A DNA stretch of 64,000 nt from Candidatus Siliceabacter maunaloa (lineage in GTDB: Bacteria > Actinomycetota > Thermoleophilia > Solirubrobacterales > Solirubrobacteraceae), in assembly GCA_024330185.1 (NCBI GenBank), contig JANDLV010000004.1, forward strand, positions 62,001-126,000. Direction: 5' to 3'. The notes under the pieces are model-generated. The model had not been told where the DNA came from. It saw only the letters and a list, made by a program, of their open reading frames with translations, and did no database searches. This document shows positions 59,023 to 64,000 of the stretch, one piece after another. Numbering within the stretch: position 1 is the first letter of the stretch; the number at the start of each line of letters is the position of its first letter. Both the position numbers and the translations under genes were made by a program.

Positions 59023-60354
59023 ATGAGCACCCAAGAGACCAGCCCCCAACTGTGGGGCGGCGAGACCACGAAGGCCATCGAGAACTTCCCGGTCTCGGGC
59101 GAGCCCATTCCCGTGGCGGTCGTGCGCTGGCTGGGTCGCGTGAAGGCGGCGTCTGCGCGCGTCAACGGCGAGCTGGGCCTGCTCGACGACGACCTCGCCC
59201 GGCGCATCGCCGCCGCCGCCGACCGCGTGGCCGCCGGCGAGTTCGACGACCAGTTCCCCGTCGACGTCTTCCAGACCGGCTCGGGGACGTCGTCGAACAT
59301 GAACGCCAACGAGGTCATCGCCAGCCTGGCCGGCGAGGGCGCGCACCCAAACGACCACGTCAACATGGGCCAGTCGTCCAACGACGTCTTCCCGTCCGCG
59401 GTGCACCTCGCCGCGCTGGACGAGGCCACCAACCGCCTGCTGCCCGCGCTGGCGACCCTCGAGCGCGCCTTCGCAGCCAAGGCCGATGCGTTCACCGATG
59501 TGGTCAAGGCCGGGCGCACCCATCTGATGGACGCCGTCCCGGTCACCCTGGGACAAGAGTTCGCCGGCTACGCGGCGCAGGTGCGCCTGGGCGCGCGACG
59601 GGTGACCAACGCGCTGCCCCAGGTCGCGCAGATCCCCCTGGGCGGCACGGCCACGGGCACCGGGCTGAACACCCACCGTGACTTCGCCGAGAAGATGCGC
59701 GTCGCCCTGGCCGCGCGCGGCGGGCTGGAGGTCCGCGCGCCCGAGGACCCCTTCGAGGCCCAGGGCAACCGCGACGCCCTGGTGGAGCTGTCGGGCGCGC
59801 TGAAGGTCGTCGCCGTCTCGCTGACCAAGATCGCCAACGACCTCGCGCTGATGGGCTCGGGCCCGCGCGCGGGCATCGGCGAGCTGTACCTGCCCGAACT
59901 GCAGAAGGGCTCCTCGATCATGCCCGGCAAGGTCAACCCGGTCATCCCCGAGGTCGTCATGCAGGTCGGCGCACAGGTCATCGGCAACGACGCCGCGATC
60001 ACGATCGGCGGGCTGCAGGGCAACTTCGAGCTCAACGTGCGCATCCCGCTGATGGCGCGCAACCTGCTGGGCTCCATCCACATACTGAGCACCACCAGCG
60101 AGCTGTTCGCGACGAAGTGCGTGCAGGGCATCGAGCCCAACCACGAGGGCTGCGAGGCCAGCGCCGAGGGCACCCTCGCCGTGGCCACCGCGCTGAACCC
60201 CCACATCGGCTACGACAAGGCCGCCGAGATCGTCAAGGCCGCCTCCAGCTCCGGGCGCACCCTGCGCGAGGTCGCCCGCGAGCACGGCGTCGAGGAAGCC
60301 ACCCTCGACGAAGCGCTAAACCTGCGCAGGATCGCGGCGGGCAACGCGGCGTAG
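59023..60354 (+). CDS. fumC: Fumarate hydratase, class II
   Basis: A 443-residue homotetrameric enzyme of the fumarase/aspartase superfamily interconverting fumarate and malate in the TCA cycle. Landmarks are 'LWGGETTKAIENFPVSG', 'VFQTGSGTSSNMNANEVIA', 'NMGQSSNDVFPSAVHLAA', 'KAGRTHLMDAVPVTLGQEF' and the superfamily signature 'GSSIMPGKVNPVIPE'. The conserved 'TSPQLWGGETTKAIENF' start suits class II fumarase better than aspartase. ATG 59023 is chosen from conservation, with GAGAGG about 9 bases upstream. Convergent with the SMI1-like gene. Confidence 0.93.
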   Translation: MSTQETSPQLWGGETTKAIENFPVSGEPIPVAVVRWLGRVKAASARVNGELGLLDDDLARRIAAAADRVAAGEFDDQFPVDVFQTGSGTSSNMNANEVIASLAGEGAHPNDHVNMGQSSNDVFPSAVHLAALDEATNRLLPALATLERAFAAKADAFTDVVKAGRTHLMDAVPVTLGQEFAGYAAQVRLGARRVTNALPQVAQIPLGGTATGTGLNTHRDFAEKMRVALAARGGLEVRAPEDPFEAQGNRDALVELSGALKVVAVSLTKIANDLALMGSGPRAGIGELYLPELQKGSSIMPGKVNPVIPEVVMQVGAQVIGNDAAITIGGLQGNFELNVRIPLMARNLLGSIHILSTTSELFATKCVQGIEPNHEGCEASAEGTLAVATALNPHIGYDKAAEIVKAASSSGRTLREVAREHGVEEATLDEALNLRRIAAGNAA

Positions 60355-60361
60355 CGCCGGG

Positions 60362-60820
60362 TCAGCCGGGCTCGTCCTGGAGCTCGAGCCGCTCGAAGAA
60401 CTCGTCGAAGGCCACACCGAGGCTGCGGTGGGCCGCGTCGGGATCGGCGACCTCGTGGTCCCACAGATGAACGATGCTCTCCCCGGTGTCGCTTTCGACC
60501 GAGAGGCAGACCAGGTTGCCGAAGGGGTCGCCGGCGACCGGGAGCAGGAACGCGGGGAGATCGTGATCGGAGCCCGGGCCGGAGTAGGTCCGGCGTACGG
60601 AGACGAGGTCCTCGAGCTCCTCCACCTGCGTCGGCCCCGCGCTGAACAGCCGCTCCACCAGGACCTCGTGATCGAAGTGCGCGGGATCCAGGTACCCACC
60701 GTTGTGCTCTGCGAGGAACGCCCGGTAGGCGGCAGGGAGGCGCACGCCGAGCTCTCGCTCGGCGGCGACGATCTGCTCTTCGGAGGCCGGCGGAGCGGCC
60801 TCCTCGAAGCTCGGCGTCAC
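60362..60820 (-). CDS. SMI1/KNR4 family immunity protein
   Basis: A 152-residue SMI1/KNR4-superfamily protein: 'ASEEQIVAAERELGVRLPAA' then 'YRAFLAEHNGGYLDP' is the diagnostic N-terminal pattern, with 'LLPVAGDPFGNLVCLSVESD' and 'VHLWDHEVADPD' in the core. In polymorphic-toxin loci, SMI1 proteins bind and neutralise the adjacent nuclease toxin. The GTG start overlaps the TGA stop of the toxin gene (GTGA), a tight toxin-then-immunity arrangement. Confidence 0.92.
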   Translation of the reverse strand: MTPSFEEAAPPASEEQIVAAERELGVRLPAAYRAFLAEHNGGYLDPAHFDHEVLVERLFSAGPTQVEELEDLVSVRRTYSGPGSDHDLPAFLLPVAGDPFGNLVCLSVESDTGESIVHLWDHEVADPDAAHRSLGVAFDEFFERLELQDEPG

Positions 60821-62310
60821 GGCGTGCCGGCCTCCGGCTGCTGGCTGGGCGCCGCATTGCGTCGCAGGAACTCGGCGCCCCCGCTGTGACCGGTCTTCGA
60901 GTGGATGCTGGTAGGAACGAGCTGCATCGTCTTGCCATCCTCGACGTGGTGCCACGTGTACCCGCGCGGCTTCTTGGTCAACCCGGCCGCCCGGTTGGCC
61001 AGGGCGAAGTCGCTGGCGGAGCCGGTGAGGCCGTCGACCTCCACGGTCTTCGTCGCGTGGGGCGTGAAGTCCGGGTAGCCGGTCGGCTTAAAGCGCACGC
61101 CGGTCTCGGGGTGCCGCTTGCCGGCGAGATGACCGTTCTTGAGATTCCGGGGGGCCGGGGTGTCGCCTTCGGGGCCGCAGTGGGTGTTGTGGACGAGGGC
61201 GGGGTGGTGGCCGGCGTAGTAGGTGTGTTGGGTGGCGACGGTGAGGTTGTAGACGCGCTGGTGGCGGGGGGCCAGCACGGCCACGGAGGTGATCGCGGTG
61301 GTGTTTCCGGCGGGGTCGAGCACCCGGTCGCCGGGGCGCAGGTCCTCAGCGTCGACCCACCTGCCGCGGTCGTGGACCCAGAAGGGATGGCCGTCGGTGG
61401 CCCTCAGCGTCTGGCCGCCGGCGCGCACGCGAACCAGCGTCTTGGGGCCCTCGCCGACGATCACGTCCTGCACCGCCCGCGGGGCGACCTGGCCGCTGGT
61501 CGGATCGCCGGCCAGCACCCGGTCGCCCACCCTGACCTGGGAGATCGCGCGCCGCGAACCGTCGCCCATCACCACCGGGGTGTCCGCAGTAAACGAATTG
61601 CTCACGCAATCCCGCCGATCACCATCAGGCGCACGATCACCATCGGGCGCATCAGGACGCCCATCAGGGGCGCGCACCGGCGGGGGCGCCACATCGTCGA
61701 GCTTGCCAAGCTTGGGCAGCCCCTTGCCCCCGATCACCGTGCCCGCAGCGGTCACCAACCCCCGCCCCAGCGCCTCGTCCAACCCACCCTCCTCATAAGA
61801 CTGCACGATCGGATCCGCGAAGCTGCTGGCCACCGACTTGGTCGACTCCCACGGATGACTGACCACATACCCCGCCGTATCGGCCGTCTGGCCCCACTGC
61901 TCAGCCATCCCCGACGGATCGAACACATTCACATGACGCCCCACACCCTGGACGGTGTCCACCGCCTCCCCACCCACATCCTTGACGCCCTCCCACGCCC
62001 CCGTGAAGAAATTGCCCCCACCGCCCTCGCCATCCCCACCACCCTCCTGCGCCGGCCCAGACACCGACTCGCCACCCCCACCCGACGGCGCCGCCGCCGG
62101 CGGCGGCCCATCCCCAGCCCCCGCGCCCTCCTGGCCACCACCACCCAACGTCGCGATCGCCGCCCCCACCTTGGACACCACCACCTGACCCACCCCCGGC
62201 ACAGCCGCCAACAACACCCCCACGACCACCGCCGCCGCGACGATCACCCCCAGATACTCAACAGCCGACTGACCCCCCTCACAACGCAAACGCCTCATCG
62301 ACCCAACCAT
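60817..62310 (-). CDS. Polymorphic toxin: Flp-prepilin-like N-terminus, Hint domain, C-terminal WHH nuclease
   Basis: A 497-residue protein. ATG 62310 follows GGAAGGTG at 4-base spacing. The N-terminus 'MVGSMRRLRCEGGQSAVEYL' fits the Flp prepilin rule G/xxxxEY (cleavage after Gly13, Glu at +5, Tyr at +6) and is followed by a hydrophobic helix to about residue 40. A Gly/Pro-rich linker and a helical region (40-230) come next. A Hint (intein-like) autoprocessing domain runs from about 235 to 374: 'CVSNSFTADTPVVMGDGS', 'RATDGHPFWVHDRGRW', terminal 'AGHHPALVHNT'. The tip has 'FKPTGYPDFTPHA' and 'GYTWHHVEDGKTMQLVPTSI' with 'TGHSGG', the WHH branch of HNH/endonuclease VII nucleases. The Hint domain probably releases the nuclease. 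Domain calls are strong; the export route is inference. Confidence 0.9.
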   Translation of the reverse strand: MVGSMRRLRCEGGQSAVEYLGVIVAAAVVVGVLLAAVPGVGQVVVSKVGAAIATLGGGGQEGAGAGDGPPPAAAPSGGGGESVSGPAQEGGGDGEGGGGNFFTGAWEGVKDVGGEAVDTVQGVGRHVNVFDPSGMAEQWGQTADTAGYVVSHPWESTKSVASSFADPIVQSYEEGGLDEALGRGLVTAAGTVIGGKGLPKLGKLDDVAPPPVRAPDGRPDAPDGDRAPDGDRRDCVSNSFTADTPVVMGDGSRRAISQVRVGDRVLAGDPTSGQVAPRAVQDVIVGEGPKTLVRVRAGGQTLRATDGHPFWVHDRGRWVDAEDLRPGDRVLDPAGNTTAITSVAVLAPRHQRVYNLTVATQHTYYAGHHPALVHNTHCGPEGDTPAPRNLKNGHLAGKRHPETGVRFKPTGYPDFTPHATKTVEVDGLTGSASDFALANRAAGLTKKPRGYTWHHVEDGKTMQLVPTSIHSKTGHSGGAEFLRRNAAPSQQPEAGTP

Positions 62311-62422
62311 CCCACCTTCCAGCCAACCCCACCATGACCCCACAGACCCATCTTCACCCCTAGGCCGGCCCACCCAGCCCCTGGGCCCCCGCGGGCCAGC
62401 GCCCCCGGATACCCTGCGCGCC

Positions 62423-62857
62423 ATGCGCCCAGCCGCCCTGCGCCCCCGCATCGCCGCATGGGGTCTCGACCTGTTGATCACCCCCATCCTGCCCTTCGTG
62501 CTCTACCTCGCGATCGCCGCCCTGTTCGGCGACGACATCCCACTCGCCGTCGCCCTGCCGATCGTCGCGCTCCTCCTGGGCTTCCACCTGCTCTACGCGC
62601 CGGTCCTGCTCACCCGCATCGGCGACCACGCAGGCCAGACCATCGGCAAGCAACTCCTCGGGCTCCGCGTCACCCGCCCCGACGACCAGCCCCTGGACTT
62701 CCGCCGCGCCCTCGTGCGCGAACCGCTCGCCCGCAGCCTCCTGGCCTTCGTGCCCCTCTACCTCGTCGTCGACCTGCTCCTACCCCTCCTCACCCCGCCC
62801 CGCCGCCGAGCCATGCACGACATCATCGCCGACACCCTCGTGGTCCGCGCCGAATAG
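62423..62857 (+). CDS. RDD family membrane protein
   Basis: A 144-residue protein with three hydrophobic segments. RDD-family markers are the Arg in the first segment ('LRPRIAAWGLDLLITPILPF', with the Asp), 'GQTIGKQLLGLRVTRPDDQP' and the final 'RRRAMHDIIADTLVVR'. The function of RDD proteins is mostly unknown; some are linked to ion transport. It is divergent from the toxin gene. Complete and of normal length. Confidence 0.85.
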   Translation: MRPAALRPRIAAWGLDLLITPILPFVLYLAIAALFGDDIPLAVALPIVALLLGFHLLYAPVLLTRIGDHAGQTIGKQLLGLRVTRPDDQPLDFRRALVREPLARSLLAFVPLYLVVDLLLPLLTPPRRRAMHDIIADTLVVRAE

Positions 62858-62889
62858 AGAGCACCGACCCGCCATCACGGGTGCGCTGG

Positions 62890-63366
62890 CTACAGCGCCA
62901 CCACGAGGCCGGCGAGGAACCCGCCGTTCACGAGCGCCCGACAGGAGGGCGAGAGAGCGACCCACATCGTCGTCTGCACCAACGGCTCGATCTCGATCGC
63001 GAGCTGGCGGTGGGCGCCGCTGAAGCAGAACCGTGGCGCCACATCCTCGACGTACACCTCGGGTCGGCCGCCCACGACCCGCAGACTCCCACCGCCCACG
63101 CCACCAGGGGCGCTAAGCGCTTCCTCGCGCGCTTGCCAGCGGGTCCTCGGAACCAGGATCTCGATCCTGTTGACGATGCCAGCGGCGTCCATGTCGAAGA
63201 CCAGCAGCGACGCCACGTTCGCGCCGAACGGGAACTCGCGCCCCTCGATGCCCCGACCCTCCAGATGCAGGTCGTCCCCGTCGTGGACGGGACCCAGGGC
63301 CCCGTGGTCCGTCGGTGCCACGACGCTCACGGGGAGACGCGGAAGCGTCTCGAAGCGCTCGCCCAT
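62890..63366 (-). CDS. Hypothetical protein
   Basis: A 158-residue protein. ATG 63366 is favoured over an adjoining GTG at 63369 because GAGG lies about 6 bases upstream of the ATG. It has alternating hydrophobic beta-like strands ('VASLLVFDMDAAGIVNRIEI', 'RPEVYVEDVAPRFCFSG') and a hydrophobic C-terminus ending 'GGFLAGLVVAL'. I recognise no family. Its place between the toxin locus and another small gene would allow an orphan immunity role, but nothing in the sequence shows it. Confidence 0.6.
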   Translation of the reverse strand: MGERFETLPRLPVSVVAPTDHGALGPVHDGDDLHLEGRGIEGREFPFGANVASLLVFDMDAAGIVNRIEILVPRTRWQAREEALSAPGGVGGGSLRVVGGRPEVYVEDVAPRFCFSGAHRQLAIEIEPLVQTTMWVALSPSCRALVNGGFLAGLVVAL

Positions 63367-63425
63367 CACTGGCCTCGCTGGCGGCCCGGAGATCCTCTTA
63401 GTAGCAGCACGGACCGCCTCTGCGG

Positions 63426-64000
63426 TCAGCGTCGGGGTTGCGGCGACCAGACTGCCACCTCACCGCCCGGCAGCGAAACCAGCCGCAGGCCGTCCGGGCC
63501 GACAAGAGTCCACGCCTCGAACTGCTCTACGGCCGGCACGCGCAGCCACCGGCCATCCGCGAACCACAGCTCAAGGCGCCCGTCCTTGAACGCCAACGCC
63601 GCCTCCAGCGCAGCATGCAGCACAGACAACGCCGGGGCCAGCGCGGACGGACCATCCTCATCCTCCAAGCTCAGCGAGACGGGCTGGCCGCCATCGACCC
63701 AGCCCAGCACCTCGAAGGGCTGTTCGATCCGAACCTCGAACGACCCCGGGCCGCTGCCGATCACGAGCGTGAAGGCATGGTCGATACGACACTGCACCAC
63801 GACACAGCCGTCAAGCGGTACCAGCCACCGATCCTTCGCATCGACGAGTTCGCCCGCCGTCACTCCGGCAGGAACGCCTGCCTCGGGCGGGAGCCCCGAG
63901 ATCTCGCCTCCAAAGCGAGAACTGAGCGACTCGCTGCGGTCGCGCGTGAGCTCGACCAAGAACGGGCCACCAGACGCCTCGTCCTCAATGACCCCCAGCT
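63426..64000 (-). CDS. DUF6188-like protein, frame open at the window end (possibly 5' truncated)
   Basis: The frame from a TTG at 63959 gives 177 residues, but codons upstream of it stay open to the end of the window ('VIEDEASGGPFLVEL'), so the true start may be outside. The core 'QCRIDHAFTLVIGSGPGSFE' with 'VRIEQPFEVLG' and the ending 'LVSLPGGEVAVWSP' resemble the DUF6188 family of small actinobacterial proteins of unknown function. That match is from memory of the pattern. No catalytic motif is seen. Confidence 0.6.
   Translation of the reverse strand, partial: LGVIEDEASGGPFLVELTRDRSESLSSRFGGEISGLPPEAGVPAGVTAGELVDAKDRWLVPLDGCVVVQCRIDHAFTLVIGSGPGSFEVRIEQPFEVLGWVDGGQPVSLSLEDEDGPSALAPALSVLHAALEAALAFKDGRLELWFADGRWLRVPAVEQFEAWTLVGPDGLRLVSLPGGEVAVWSPQPRR

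Noticed and set aside
60886-62337. Plus-strand frame opposite the toxin gene
   Set aside because: Arg/His/Pro/Thr-rich composition with no recognisable domain, whereas the minus strand has exact Hint and WHH motifs.

Overview
The window is very GC-rich throughout, with C/G-ending codons, frequent GTG starts and several starts that lack a Shine-Dalgarno. The gene set (PAC2-family protein, UvrD-type helicase fused to a RecB-type nuclease, type-2-like isoleucyl-tRNA synthetase, PPK2, trehalose-6-phosphate phosphatase, VapBC-like pair, SMI1/Hint toxin locus) points to an actinobacterium. A Thermoleophilia/Solirubrobacterales-type lineage is my best guess, but no rRNA or ribosomal protein is present to prove it.

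Layout. 1-2353: 3' end of a helicase-nuclease gene and a Uma2-type nuclease. 2416-40806 (minus strand): a lipoprotein, then a two-gene unit made of one 36.4-kb gene for a 12,143-residue secreted repeat protein and, overlapping its stop codon, a collagen-like exported protein; a hairpin closes the unit. 40967-44757: PAC2 protein, divergent YhaM-like OB/HD protein, a selenocysteine tRNA (selC), a short unknown ORF, two half-size TauE/SafE genes, and otsB. 44785-49854: a membrane protein, two glycosyltransferases, PolX and a SpoIIM-like membrane protein, with a 37-bp repeat family (one single copy, one four-copy tandem array). 49941-58282: thioredoxin, an alkyltransferase-like protein, a class V aminotransferase homologue lacking its PLP-lysine segment, IleS, a secreted repeat protein, PPK2, a lipoprotein, and an alpha/beta-hydrolase homologue lacking its nucleophile and histidine. 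58295-60354: VapBC-like pair with a palindromic operator, and fumC. 60362-64000: a polymorphic-toxin locus (SMI1 immunity gene overlapping a toxin gene with Flp-prepilin N-terminus, Hint domain and WHH nuclease tip), an RDD protein and two poorly known genes, the last cut by the window end.

How it works together. Most of the window is the giant surface/secreted protein. It has a signal peptide, a Pro/Ala linker, a ZU5-like domain, at least 21 tandem beta-modules, about 13 copies of a second module, and several RTX-type calcium-binding arrays including a strictly alternating C-terminal one. Its partner is a collagen-like protein. The second most interesting locus is the toxin-immunity pair at 60.4-62.3 kb, where a nuclease toxin appears to carry a type-IVb (Flp) prepilin signal. 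The remaining genes are mostly housekeeping singletons in short, often divergent or convergent units.
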